Source: Corynebacterium liangguodongii
GTDB lineage: Bacteria; Actinomycetota; Actinomycetes; Mycobacteriales; Mycobacteriaceae
Assembly: GCF_003070865.1 (NCBI RefSeq)
Contig: NZ_CP026948.1
Location: 124,001-188,000, forward strand
DNA: 64,000 nucleotides
Reading direction: 5' to 3'
The notes beneath the pieces are model-generated. The model searched no databases and was not told where the DNA came from. It saw nothing but the letters and a program-made list of their open reading frames with translations. This document shows, piece by piece, positions 1-8,061 of this stretch; position 1 is the stretch's first letter, and the number at the start of each line of letters is the position of its first letter. A program made the position numbers and the translations under genes.

Positions 1-2
1 AC

Positions 3-1148
3 TGGACGCCGATAGGCCAGGCGATCATCCTGGCGCTCATCCAGCTCGGCGGCCTGGGCATCATGTCGCTTGCCTCGCTCTCCGGGCTGCTTCTCACCGG
101 GCGCGTGAGCTTTAAAACGCGCAAGACCTCTGCCGCCGAAGGGCGCCCGATCACGGCGGACGGGATCCGCCGCACGCTGATCTTTACCCTGCTGTTCACC
201 CTCGTGGCGGAGGCGCTGGTGGCGCTCACGCTGGCGCTTCGCTTCATCTTCGCCTACGGCCACTCCCCGGGTCGCGCCCTGTGGGAGGGCGTGTTCCACT
301 CCGTTTCCGCGTTCAATAACGCGGGTTTTAGTACGAACACCGACAACGCCATCCCCTACGCCGCAGACTTTTGGGTGCTCATGCCGCTGGCCGCCGCGTT
401 CATCGGCGGCGGGCTTGGCTTCCCGGTGTGGGCGGAGATCCTGCGCCTGGCTCGCCGGGGGCGGGCCGAGGTCCACCGCATTTCCATCACGGCGCGGATG
501 ACGCTGGCGGGCACGGCGCTGCTGCTGATTGCTGGAACGGCGCTGGTAGCCACCGCCGAGTGGAACGGGGTGCTAGCGGGCATGCCGCTGGGCCAGAAGC
601 TGCTCAACGCGTTTTTCGCCGGTGCCTCACCGCGCACGGCGGGGTTTAACTCCATCGACTACGCCGATGTACACCCCATCACGCTGATGGGCACGGACGT
701 GTTGATGTTTATCGGCGGCGGTTCCGCCGGCACCGCCGGCGGCGTGAAGGTCACCACCGCCTGCGTGCTCGCGGCCGCGATGGCTGCGGAGTTCCTCGGG
801 CGGGAGGAGACCTCCATTGGGCACCGCAGCCTGCCGCGCACCGTGACCCGCCAGGCCCTCTCCCTGACGTTCGCCGGCATCGCGGTGGTCACCGCGGGTA
901 TCGCCGGGCTGCGGATTTTCGACCCAGACCTCACCGCCGACCAGGTCAACTTCGAGGTGGTCTCCGCGTTTGCCACCGTCGGGCTCTCTACCGGGATCAC
1001 GGCGAGCCTGTCTGCCCCATCGCAGGTTATCCTGTGTCTCATCATGTACCTCGGCCGCGTTGGCCCGACCACGCTCGTTGCCGCCCTGGCCGCGAGGGCG
1101 GTGAGCCGCCGTTACCGCTACCCAGAGGAAAGGCCCTTCATTGGCTAA
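3..1148 (+). CDS. ktrB: Trk/Ktr-type K+ transporter membrane subunit, 5' end missing
   Basis: This is the ion-translocating subunit of a KtrAB/TrkH-type potassium uptake system in the cytoplasmic membrane. The reading frame is open from base 3, and residues before the first ATG (base 63) look like normal transmembrane protein, so the gene begins upstream of the window. Filter-loop-like motifs of the family follow in order: SAFNNAGFS, PRTAGFNS, GGGSAGTAGG and VSAFATVGLSTG, separated by hydrophobic helices. The C-terminus overlaps the next gene by 8 bases, which indicates co-translation with the regulatory subunit. The Ktr assignment over classical TrkH rests on pairing with a single-domain RCK protein. 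Confidence 0.93.
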   Translation, partial: WTPIGQAIILALIQLGGLGIMSLASLSGLLLTGRVSFKTRKTSAAEGRPITADGIRRTLIFTLLFTLVAEALVALTLALRFIFAYGHSPGRALWEGVFHSVSAFNNAGFSTNTDNAIPYAADFWVLMPLAAAFIGGGLGFPVWAEILRLARRGRAEVHRISITARMTLAGTALLLIAGTALVATAEWNGVLAGMPLGQKLLNAFFAGASPRTAGFNSIDYADVHPITLMGTDVLMFIGGGSAGTAGGVKVTTACVLAAAMAAEFLGREETSIGHRSLPRTVTRQALSLTFAGIAVVTAGIAGLRIFDPDLTADQVNFEVVSAFATVGLSTGITASLSAPSQVILCLIMYLGRVGPTTLVAALAARAVSRRYRYPEERPFIG

Positions 1149-1842
1149 CGTTTTTAAGGGATTCGGTGGGCCGAAGCCCAAGATCGACATCCCGCCCGTC
1201 GTCGTCATCGGCCTGGGGCGCTTCGGCGCGTCGCTGGCCACCGAGCTCATGGCCCACGGGGTCGAGGTGCTTGGCATGGACTCCAGCGAGAAGCTCGTGC
1301 GCGAGCAGGCGCACTACCTTACCGACGCCGTGTGCGCCGATTCCACCGACCCGGAGGCCCTGCGCCAGCTCGGCGTCCACGAGGTAGAGCGGGTGGTCCT
1401 CGCCATCGGCACCCACCTGGAGGCGTCCATCCTCACCGCGTCCAACCTCGTGGAGATGGGCGTGAGCGACATCTGGGCGAAGGCGACTTCGGAGGCGCAC
1501 GGGCGCATCCTCACCCAGATCGGCGTGCACCACGTCATCCGCCCGGAGCGTGACACGGGCCGCCGGGTCGCGCACCTGCTCGGCGGCCGCTTCCGCGACT
1601 TCGCCGAGATCGCACCGGACTACGGCGTGACCCGGCTCGCCCCGCCGCCGTCGATCGTGGGCCGGCCCCTCGACATCGCCAAGGTGTGGGACAGCCATGA
1701 CGTGCAGCTCGTCTCGGTGCGCGAGGGCGATGGCAGCTGGTCCCCGCTGCGCAGCGGTGACGTGCTCTCGGCGACCGATTTCATCGTTGTTGCCGGATCG
1801 CCGGCGGCGCTGGAGTCCTTCGCCAGCCGGGGGCAGCGTTAA
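1141..1842 (+). CDS. ktrA: KtrA/TrkA-type K+ channel regulatory subunit (RCK)
   Basis: This is the cytoplasmic gating subunit that binds nucleotides and controls the partner K+ transporter. It has 233 residues. An N-terminal Rossmann TrkA_N domain carries the dinucleotide-binding motif GLGRFGAS near residues 24-31, followed by a TrkA_C-like domain (about 150-230) ending in a typical FIVVAGSP segment. The start is a TTG inside the end of ktrB, giving an 8-base overlap. One RCK unit rather than two distinguishes it from long enterobacterial TrkA. Confidence 0.93.
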   Translation: MANVFKGFGGPKPKIDIPPVVVIGLGRFGASLATELMAHGVEVLGMDSSEKLVREQAHYLTDAVCADSTDPEALRQLGVHEVERVVLAIGTHLEASILTASNLVEMGVSDIWAKATSEAHGRILTQIGVHHVIRPERDTGRRVAHLLGGRFRDFAEIAPDYGVTRLAPPPSIVGRPLDIAKVWDSHDVQLVSVREGDGSWSPLRSGDVLSATDFIVVAGSPAALESFASRGQR

Positions 1843-1858
1843 GGTGGTCTCGCTCAAC

Positions 1859-3172
1859 ATGCGCGGCGGTCCGAGCGCGGACGAACTCGCGCGGATCCAG
1901 CGGCAGCTCGCCGGCATGGGCCACCGCGAGCTCGTCGGGGAGATCTCGCGCACTGACCCCACGCGCGGCGCGAAAATCCTGCGGCTGCTGCCACCGGAGC
2001 GCTCCTCCCACGTCTTCGACGCACTCGGCCCAGCCCACCAGGCCGCCGTGGTTCGCGCGCTCGGCGGGGAGAATGTGGTGAACTACTTCGGCGCGCTCGG
2101 GGCGGAAGATCGCGTCGCACTGCTCGATCACCTCCCGGCGGAAATAGCCGAGCGGCTCGTGCGCGAGCTCGACGAGGATGACCAGCGCGTCACTTCCGTC
2201 GTGCTCGGGTACAAAAAGGGCACCGTCGGGCGCCGCATGTCGCCGAAGGTTCCCGTCGTCTACCCCGAGATGACGGCGGGGGAGGTGCTCGAAGAGCTAC
2301 GTCGCGGCATCGACAGCTTTGAGACGATCTACACCGTCCCCGTCGTCGACGCCGACCGCGTGGTGTGCGGGGTGCTGCGGTTGCGCGACATGCTCGCCGC
2401 CGGGGAGGACGCGCGAGTCTCCGCGGTGATGGAGGCGGCGAGCGTGTTCCACTCCGGCGACGAACTCGAGGACTCCGCGCGTTGGCTTTTGGCCTCGGGC
2501 CGCCTCGCCGTTCCCGTGGTGGATGATGACAACCGCCTCATCGGCATCTTCACCTACGACGAGGCCCACGACGTCGTCGAGGGGGAAAACACACAGGACT
2601 CGGCGCGCATGGGCGCCTCCGAGGCGCTGCGGCAGCCCTACCTCACCACCCCGGTGATCCGGCTCGTGCGCAGCCGCATTGTGTGGTTGCTCGTGCTGGC
2701 GCTCTCCGCAATCCTCACCGTTCAGGTCCTCGATGTCTTCGAATCGACGCTGGAGAAGGCCGTCGTTCTCTCCCTGTTCATCCCACTGCTCACGGGCACG
2801 GGCGGCAACACGGGAAACCAGGCCGCCACCACGGTCACGAGGGCACTCGCGCTTGGCGACGTCCGAGCAGGCGACATCCTCAGAGTCATGTGGCGCGAGG
2901 TCCGCGTGGGGTTTACCCTCGGCGCCGTGCTCGGAGCACTCGGCTTCGCCCTTGCCACGGCCTTCTACGGCCTCGGGATTGGTGCCGTCATCGGCGCCAC
3001 CCTGTTGTTGATCTGCACCATCTCTGCCACCGTCGGCGGTCTCATGCCGATTGTGGCCAAGAAGGTCGGCGCGGACCCCGCGGTGTTTTCCAACCCGTTC
3101 ATCTCGACCTTCTGCGACGCCACGGGGCTGATCATCTACTTCCTCATGGCCAAGTCCGTGCTCGGAATCTAG
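1859..3172 (+). CDS. mgtE: MgtE-family Mg2+ channel/transporter
   Basis: This is a Mg2+-gated magnesium channel of the cytoplasmic membrane, about 437 residues from the ATG chosen here. The order is an N-terminal helical MgtE_N domain (about 10-120), two CBS domains (about 130-250, including the TVPVVDADRV and AVPVVDDDNR segments) and a C-terminal membrane domain with about five helices. The pore-type motif GGNTGNQAATTVTRAL is intact. An AAGGTGG Shine-Dalgarno 11 bases upstream favours ATG 1859; a GTG at 1844 is also possible. It follows ktrA by 16 bases, so the three cation-transport genes are probably one operon. Confidence 0.93.
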   Translation: MRGGPSADELARIQRQLAGMGHRELVGEISRTDPTRGAKILRLLPPERSSHVFDALGPAHQAAVVRALGGENVVNYFGALGAEDRVALLDHLPAEIAERLVRELDEDDQRVTSVVLGYKKGTVGRRMSPKVPVVYPEMTAGEVLEELRRGIDSFETIYTVPVVDADRVVCGVLRLRDMLAAGEDARVSAVMEAASVFHSGDELEDSARWLLASGRLAVPVVDDDNRLIGIFTYDEAHDVVEGENTQDSARMGASEALRQPYLTTPVIRLVRSRIVWLLVLALSAILTVQVLDVFESTLEKAVVLSLFIPLLTGTGGNTGNQAATTVTRALALGDVRAGDILRVMWREVRVGFTLGAVLGALGFALATAFYGLGIGAVIGATLLLICTISATVGGLMPIVAKKVGADPAVFSNPFISTFCDATGLIIYFLMAKSVLGI

Positions 3173-3232
3173 CCGTTGAACTGCCGTTTTGGTGTGTTTC
3201 TATGGGCCGTGTAATGTTCTAACACGTTGCAA

Positions 3233-3305
3233 GCGCCCGTAGCTCAACGGATAGAGCATCTGACTACGGATCAGAAGGTTGGGGGTTCGAATCCCTCCGG
3301 GCGCA
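3233..3305 (+). tRNA. tRNA-Arg (anticodon ACG)
   Basis: A full cloverleaf can be drawn: acceptor gcgcccg/cgggcgc, anticodon loop CTACGGA with ACG, and T-loop GGTTCGAATCC. CCA is not encoded. A34 should be edited to inosine by TadA, whose gene lies 1.3 kb downstream. Confidence 0.97.
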
Positions 3306-3314
3306 CAATTTTCT

Positions 3315-3340
3315 CCCCCGGGCTACGGCCTGGGGGTTTT
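3315..3340 (+). terminator. Rho-independent terminator after tRNA-Arg
   Basis: A 9-bp GC-rich stem (ccccc start, ggggg end, one G-T pair) with a 4-base loop is followed by TTTT, 10 bases after the tRNA 3' end. Confidence 0.85.
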
Positions 3341-3368
3341 GCGTGTGCGCCCCGTGCCATTGAGGGTA

Positions 3369-3431
3369 AACCCGGACGGGTAAGAATGCCCAAAAAATGA
3401 CGCTCCGGGCGCATTCTTACCCGTCCGGGTT
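3369..3431. repeat. 21-bp perfect inverted repeat with 21-base spacer
   Basis: Arms 3369-3389 and 3411-3431 are exact reverse complements (core cccggacgggtaagaatgc). It sits between the tRNA-Arg terminator and the end of tyrA. No T-tract follows on either strand, so it is not a standard intrinsic terminator, although it could end tyrA transcripts. The spacer and right arm include an 11-base copy (3403-3413) of the tRNA-Arg 3' end (3295-3305). No second copy was noticed in the window. Confidence 0.85.
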
Positions 3432-3444
3432 GAGGCGCATCTGC

Positions 3445-4491
3445 CTAGAACACCTCGACGCGGCCGCCTAGGTCCTCGATCTGCTTGAGCTGGCCCACCC
3501 ATCCTGGCGCACCGGGGTGGACGCGCATGACGGGGCGGGAGGAGATGCGCACGGGGGAGACGGATTCGCGCCGGGCCCCGGAGCGCGCCGTCATGCGCAC
3601 GAAGGCCCGGTTGCCCGCCTCGGAGAGCGCCTTGACCGTCGGGGTGTCGCCGGCGAGGGCCGTGCGGGCGCTGCCGAGCAGCGAGATGAACTCGTCGAGC
3701 ACGGGCACGAGCGCCTCGGCGTTGGTCTCGCACATGTTGCGCACGAGCTCGGGATCCGTCCCGGCAACCCTGGTCGCGCCCTTAAACGAGCCCGCGGCGA
3801 GAGACTGGGCGAGCGTCCCCCCGTGGTCTCCGACGATGGCGAGGGACTCCGCGATGACGTGCGGTAGGTGCGAGACGCGGGCGACGGCCTCGTCGTGGTG
3901 ATGAACGGTCACCGGTACGGCTTCCGCCCCGGAGAGCGCCGCGAGGGTGCAGACCTGTGCGAACAGGGTCGTCCAGGAGGGGTCGACGGGCTCGCCGGCG
4001 TCCGTGCGCTCCGCCGCCCAGTCGTAGGCCACCGCCCAGGCCGCTCGCTCGAACAGCCCGACGTGGGAGGCGTTCCAGCCTGAGTTTTCGGTGCCGGACA
4101 TGGGGTGGCCGCCGACGTAGCGTGGCGCGAGGCCGCGGGATCGCACGAGGTCGTATACCGGCTTTTTCACGCTGACGACGTCGGTAATCCCGCAGTGCGG
4201 GGCTCGGGCCGCGATGTTGTCGAGGATGGATTCCACGGCGGACATGGGCACGGCGATGATGATCAAGGCCTCGTCGCCCGCGGCGCGGTCGAGCGTGGCT
4301 GAAAGGTCCGTGGAGGCGTCGAAACCCTCCTTGTTCGCCGCGTACGCCCCCGAGCGCGACCGGTTGTAGCCGTAGACCCGCTCGCCGCGCGCGGCGAGGT
4401 CGCGCATGATGGATCCGCCGATGAGCCCGAGGCCAAGGATGCAGACCGGCGGGAGGCGGTAGTTTCGCTGGTCATCAAGAGGAGTCGTCAC
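3445..4491 (-). CDS. tyrA: Prephenate/arogenate dehydrogenase
   Basis: This enzyme catalyses the oxidative decarboxylation of prephenate or arogenate in tyrosine biosynthesis. The 348-residue protein starts with a Rossmann nucleotide-binding motif GLGLIGGSIMRDL (about residues 20-32). It continues with the family segments VVSVKKPV, GGHPMSGTENSGW and a helical dimerisation domain containing VARVSHLPHVIAESL. Corynebacterial TyrA is generally an arogenate dehydrogenase, but the sequence alone does not settle substrate or cofactor. There is no fused chorismate mutase or clear ACT domain. It is divergent from tadA. Confidence 0.93.
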   Translation of the reverse strand: MTTPLDDQRNYRLPPVCILGLGLIGGSIMRDLAARGERVYGYNRSRSGAYAANKEGFDASTDLSATLDRAAGDEALIIIAVPMSAVESILDNIAARAPHCGITDVVSVKKPVYDLVRSRGLAPRYVGGHPMSGTENSGWNASHVGLFERAAWAVAYDWAAERTDAGEPVDPSWTTLFAQVCTLAALSGAEAVPVTVHHHDEAVARVSHLPHVIAESLAIVGDHGGTLAQSLAAGSFKGATRVAGTDPELVRNMCETNAEALVPVLDEFISLLGSARTALAGDTPTVKALSEAGNRAFVRMTARSGARRESVSPVRISSRPVMRVHPGAPGWVGQLKQIEDLGGRVEVF

Positions 4492-4544
4492 GGTGACAAG
4501 TCTTACACACTTCTGCCCCGGGGCGGGGGACTACGCTAAACGGC

Positions 4545-4625
4545 ATGAGTGAGCACATCGCGTCGACCTTCGAGGAGGACTACGTCCTCATCGTGCGGCC
4601 GGGCCCGTCGCGGGCGCTTGGCTAG
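4545..4625 (+). pseudogene. Remnant of TadA-associated protein gene
   Basis: This 26-codon open frame begins ATG-AGT-GAG and encodes a segment FEEDYVLIVRPGPSR, then stops. It resembles an internal segment (EDDY-x-VIVRP-x-PGR type, from memory) of the roughly 150-residue tRNA adenosine deaminase-associated protein that usually precedes tadA in actinobacteria. The rest of that protein is absent, so I read this as a deletion remnant. It could instead be a short translated leader coupled to tadA, because its stop overlaps the TTG start of tadA. Confidence 0.5.
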
Positions 4626-5103
4626 CGCGCTTTCTGCCGCCGAGCGCGTCGCCCGTGGGCGGATGGCGCGCGCCATCGAGGTGGCCAGGGGCACTCCGCG
4701 TGGCGACGTCCCCGTCGGCGCCGTGGTCTTCGACGCGTCAGGGCGAGAGGTGGGGCGGGGTGTGAATCGTCGTCACGCGAACTGCGATCCCACCGCCCAC
4801 GCCGAGGTCGAAGCACTGCGCGCGGCCGCACGGGCACTGGGCACTTGGCGCCTCGATGGCTGCGAGCTCGTGGTCACCTTAGAGCCGTGCACGATGTGCG
4901 CCGGCGCGATCCTCGGCGCGCGGGTCGAGAGCCTGGTCTTCGGTGCGTTCGAGCCGAAGACGGGGGCCGTGGGCTCCGTCCTCGATGCCCTGCGCGACCC
5001 CGCCCACGTGCACAGGGTGCAGGTCCGCGGCGGGGTATGTGAGGAGGAAACCGCGGCGATCCTCACGGGATTCTTTGGGCGTTTGCGTCGATCTGACACC
5101 TAA
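4618..5103 (+). CDS. tadA: tRNA-specific adenosine deaminase
   Basis: This enzyme deaminates A34 to inosine in tRNA-Arg(ACG); that tRNA is encoded 1.3 kb upstream. The zinc and catalytic motifs are intact: TAHAEVEAL (zinc His and proton-shuttling Glu) and PCTMCAGAI (two zinc Cys). The family motif GDVPVGAVV lies near the N-terminus. Two starts are plausible: TTG 4618 (161 residues), overlapping the upstream remnant's stop, or ATG 4663 (146 residues), closer to the core fold. A start at 4549 gives an implausible Arg/Ser-rich extension. Confidence 0.92.
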   Translation: MASALSAAERVARGRMARAIEVARGTPRGDVPVGAVVFDASGREVGRGVNRRHANCDPTAHAEVEALRAAARALGTWRLDGCELVVTLEPCTMCAGAILGARVESLVFGAFEPKTGAVGSVLDALRDPAHVHRVQVRGGVCEEETAAILTGFFGRLRRSDT

Positions 5104-5177
5104 TTGTTACCCACGGGGCGGGCGGGCGTTGCTACGGTGGGGTGAAGACAAACATTCATCTACGAGAGGATTTCACC

Positions 5178-5390
5178 ATGGCATTCGAAGGCAAAGCAGA
5201 CCAGCTCAAGGGCAACATCAAGGAGGGCCTCGGCGAGGTCGCTGGCGATAAGTCCCTCGAGAACGAAGGCAAGGCCGACCAGCTCGGCGGCCAGATCCGC
5301 GAGAAGGCCTCCGAGGTGGGCGACGCCGTGAAGGACAAGGTCAACGAGGTTGCCGGCAAGCTCAAGGACGCCCGCGAGGACGACAAGTAG
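5178..5390 (+). CDS. CsbD-family stress protein
   Basis: This is a 70-residue, highly charged, Lys/Glu/Asp-rich cytoplasmic protein. It contains the CsbD family pattern twice in related form (KADQLKGNIKEGLGE and KADQLGGQIREKASE), then a helical tail. CsbD proteins are general-stress proteins of unknown molecular function. The ATG is preceded by GAGAGGA at good spacing. It stands alone between tadA and tRNA-Ser. Confidence 0.88.
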   Translation: MAFEGKADQLKGNIKEGLGEVAGDKSLENEGKADQLGGQIREKASEVGDAVKDKVNEVAGKLKDAREDDK

Positions 5391-5452
5391 GAATTACCTC
5401 CGCGGCGGAGGCAATTTGGTCGCGCACACACCTACCCGTTACTCTTATCTGC

Positions 5453-5540
5453 GGTAGCGTGTCCGAGCGGCCGAAGGTGCTCGCCTCGAAAGCGAGTGTG
5501 GGTAAAACCACCGCGGGTTCAAATCCCGCCGCTACCGCCA
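5453..5540 (+). tRNA. tRNA-Ser (anticodon CGA)
   Basis: This is a class II tRNA with a long variable arm, acceptor ggtagcg/cgctacc, anticodon stem-loop CTCGC-CTCGAAA-GCGAG, and an encoded CCA (5538-5540). Confidence 0.96.
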
Positions 5541-5550
5541 CGTAGACAAC

Positions 5551-5584
5551 AAGCCCCCGATCGGATGAGGTCGGGGGCTTTGTC
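5551..5584 (+). terminator. Terminator after tRNA-Ser(CGA)
   Basis: A perfect 10-bp stem (aagcccccga / tcgggggctt) with a 10-base loop is followed by a short T stretch. Confidence 0.88.
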
Positions 5585-5646
5585 CATGCCGCCTATAAGA
5601 TAGGCGGGGCGTAGACGACGCCAGAGAGAGTGTAAGGACGGGCAAC

Positions 5647-8061
5647 ATGGCGAAGATTCTGTTCAACCTGGGCCGGTGGTCCTACCTGCACCGGTGGCGC
5701 GTCATCGTAGCCTGGCTGCTGCTCCTCGCGGGCACGGCCGGGGCGGGCTTTGCGCTGGCGAAGCCGTTTACCTCGGAATTTTCCATCTCCGGCACGCCGT
5801 CCATCGCGGCGCTGGAGAGCCTGCAGGAAAACTTCCCCGGCGCAGGAGATGTCTCTACTGCACCGAGCGTCAACCTCGTCTTCGCTGCGCCGGAGGGGGA
5901 GAGGCTGGATTCGCCGGAGAACATGGCCGCGATGGATCGCGCGGTGGGCTACATCCGGGATAACCTCGAGGGCATCACCAGCACCGAGCGTTTTGGTAAC
6001 CCGGTGAAGGTCAACGAGGAGATTACCCGCACGATCGTCGAGCAGATGACCCGGATGGGGATGCCGGAAGAGTCGGCGAAGCAGGACGCCTACAACGTGC
6101 GCATGGTCTCCGACGACGCGCGGATCGCCTATACGGTATTCAACTTCGGGGCCGATTCCGCGCTGACGGTGCCGCAGGCCGACCGCGACGTGGTCAGCGA
6201 GGCGATGCAGCTGGCGCGCGACGCCGGGCTGACGGTGGAGGCGGGCGGGCCCGGCTTCGGTGACCCGCTGGAGATCAAGACCACCAGCGAGCTCATCGGC
6301 CTCGGGGTGGCGCTGTTGGTGCTCATGATTACCTTCGGCTCGCTCGTCGCGGCGTCAATGCCCGTGGTCACCGCGGTGATCGGAGTGGGCATCGGCGCGC
6401 TGCTCATTGTGGTGGCAACGAGGTTCACCGAGCTCAACGAGATCACCCCGGTCCTCGCGGTGATGATCGGGCTGGCCGTGGGCATTGACTACGCGCTGTT
6501 TATCCTCTCGCGCTTCCGCCAGGAGCGCGCCCGCCTGAGCGGCCCGGACGCCGCGGGCATGGCCACGGGCACGGCCGGCTCTTCGGTCGTCTTCGCCGGG
6601 TTGACCGTCTTTACCGCGCTCGTCGCCCTGTCCCTGGCGGGAATTGAGTTCCTCACCTGGATGGGGCTCTCTGCCGCCGTGACGGTCGCCATCTCCGTCC
6701 TCATCGCGCTCACCCTCATCCCGGCGCTCTTGGGGGCGTGGGGCGAGCGCTCGTTTGGGGCGAAGATCCCGGGCGTGGCGGGCAACCCTGGGCCGGGGAA
6801 GCGGCCGGGCAAGGACCTCGCGGTGGCTTCTCTCGGGCGGCGCTGGGTGGGCCTGGTCAAGCGCTTCCCGGCCGTCGCCATGGCGGTGGTTGTTCTCGGG
6901 CTCGGCGCCCTTTCCATCCCGGTGCTCAGCCTGCAAATGGCGCTGCCGGCGGATACGACCTCGAACCTGGATACGACCCAGCGCAAGTCGGCCGACCTGC
7001 TCGCCGAGGGCTTCGGCCCCGGCATCAACGGCCAGTTCCTCGTCGTGGTCGACGCGCACGGAGTCAACCCCGACGCCGAGATCCTGCGCCCGTACGTCGA
7101 TGCGATCCCGGACGAGGTCGGCGGTCAGGCCCAAAAGGCGGCGCTCGCCTCGTTCCTCTACACGGTGGGTGAGGCGAAGTCCGTCATCGGCGTGCGCCAC
7201 GCCCAGCTCGTCGCGGTGAACGACGATCTCACGGCGGCCCAGATCGCGGCAACACCGACGGCGGGCCCGGAGGAGGAGTTCACCCTCGACGTGGCGCACG
7301 GGCTGCGGGAGACCGGCCAGCGCGTCGAGGACGCGACCGGGGTTGCGATCGGCCTGACGGGCCTGACCGCGGTGCAGATGGATATCACCGAAGAGCTCGC
7401 AGGCGCCATGCCGCTCTACCTGGGGATCGTGGTGGGCTTGGCCATCGTGCTGCTCATCGTCGTTTTCCGCTCTCTCGCGGTGCCGTTGGTGGCCGGGCTG
7501 GGGTTCCTGCTTTCTGTGGGCGCGGCCTTTGGCGTGACCATTGCGGTGTTCCAAATGGGATTTCTGGGCCTGGTCAACACCGCCGCGCCGATCATTTCGT
7601 TCATGCCCATCTTCCTCATCGGCGTGACCTTCGGCCTTGCGATGGACTACCAGGTCTTCCTTGTCACCCGCATGCGCGAGCACTACCTGCGCGCGCGTGG
7701 AAACGGGCCGGGCGCGGAGCTGCGCGCCGTGGAGGAATCGACGGTAGAGGGCTTTGCTCAGGGGGCACGCGTGGTCACGGCCGCGGCCATTATCATGATC
7801 GCGGTGTTCGTCGCGTTCGTGGATCAGCCGCTGCCGTTCATCCAGATCTTCGGCTTTGCGTTGGGGGTGGCCGTGCTTTTCGACGCCTTCTTTATCCGCA
7901 TGACCCTCGTGCCCGCCTCGATGTTCATCCTCGGGCGCGCCGCGTGGTGGATGCCACGCTGGCTCGACCGCCTGCTGCCGGAGGTCGACGTCGAGGGCAC
8001 CGCGCTCGAGGCGGAATTTGAACGCCGCGCAGGCGCAGACAAGGAGCCGGCCGATGCCTGA
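5647..8061 (+). CDS. MMPL-family RND transporter
   Basis: This 804-residue inner-membrane transporter has the duplicated RND layout. TM1 is near residues 20-40, then comes a large extracytoplasmic domain (about 45-200), a block of TM helices with the motif VGIDYALFILSRFRQE, a second TM-plus-domain unit, and a final TM block with GLAMDYQVFLVTRMRE. Such proteins export lipids or mycolate precursors in Corynebacteriales, but many paralogues exist. The neighbours (tgt, tRNA) do not indicate a substrate. It lacks the long C-terminal domain of MmpL3-type proteins, so a trehalose-monomycolate role is not implied. The stop overlaps tgt by 8 bases. Confidence 0.92.
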   Translation: MAKILFNLGRWSYLHRWRVIVAWLLLLAGTAGAGFALAKPFTSEFSISGTPSIAALESLQENFPGAGDVSTAPSVNLVFAAPEGERLDSPENMAAMDRAVGYIRDNLEGITSTERFGNPVKVNEEITRTIVEQMTRMGMPEESAKQDAYNVRMVSDDARIAYTVFNFGADSALTVPQADRDVVSEAMQLARDAGLTVEAGGPGFGDPLEIKTTSELIGLGVALLVLMITFGSLVAASMPVVTAVIGVGIGALLIVVATRFTELNEITPVLAVMIGLAVGIDYALFILSRFRQERARLSGPDAAGMATGTAGSSVVFAGLTVFTALVALSLAGIEFLTWMGLSAAVTVAISVLIALTLIPALLGAWGERSFGAKIPGVAGNPGPGKRPGKDLAVASLGRRWVGLVKRFPAVAMAVVVLGLGALSIPVLSLQMALPADTTSNLDTTQRKSADLLAEGFGPGINGQFLVVVDAHGVNPDAEILRPYVDAIPDEVGGQAQKAALASFLYTVGEAKSVIGVRHAQLVAVNDDLTAAQIAATPTAGPEEEFTLDVAHGLRETGQRVEDATGVAIGLTGLTAVQMDITEELAGAMPLYLGIVVGLAIVLLIVVFRSLAVPLVAGLGFLLSVGAAFGVTIAVFQMGFLGLVNTAAPIISFMPIFLIGVTFGLAMDYQVFLVTRMREHYLRARGNGPGAELRAVEESTVEGFAQGARVVTAAAIIMIAVFVAFVDQPLPFIQIFGFALGVAVLFDAFFIRMTLVPASMFILGRAAWWMPRWLDRLLPEVDVEGTALEAEFERRAGADKEPADA

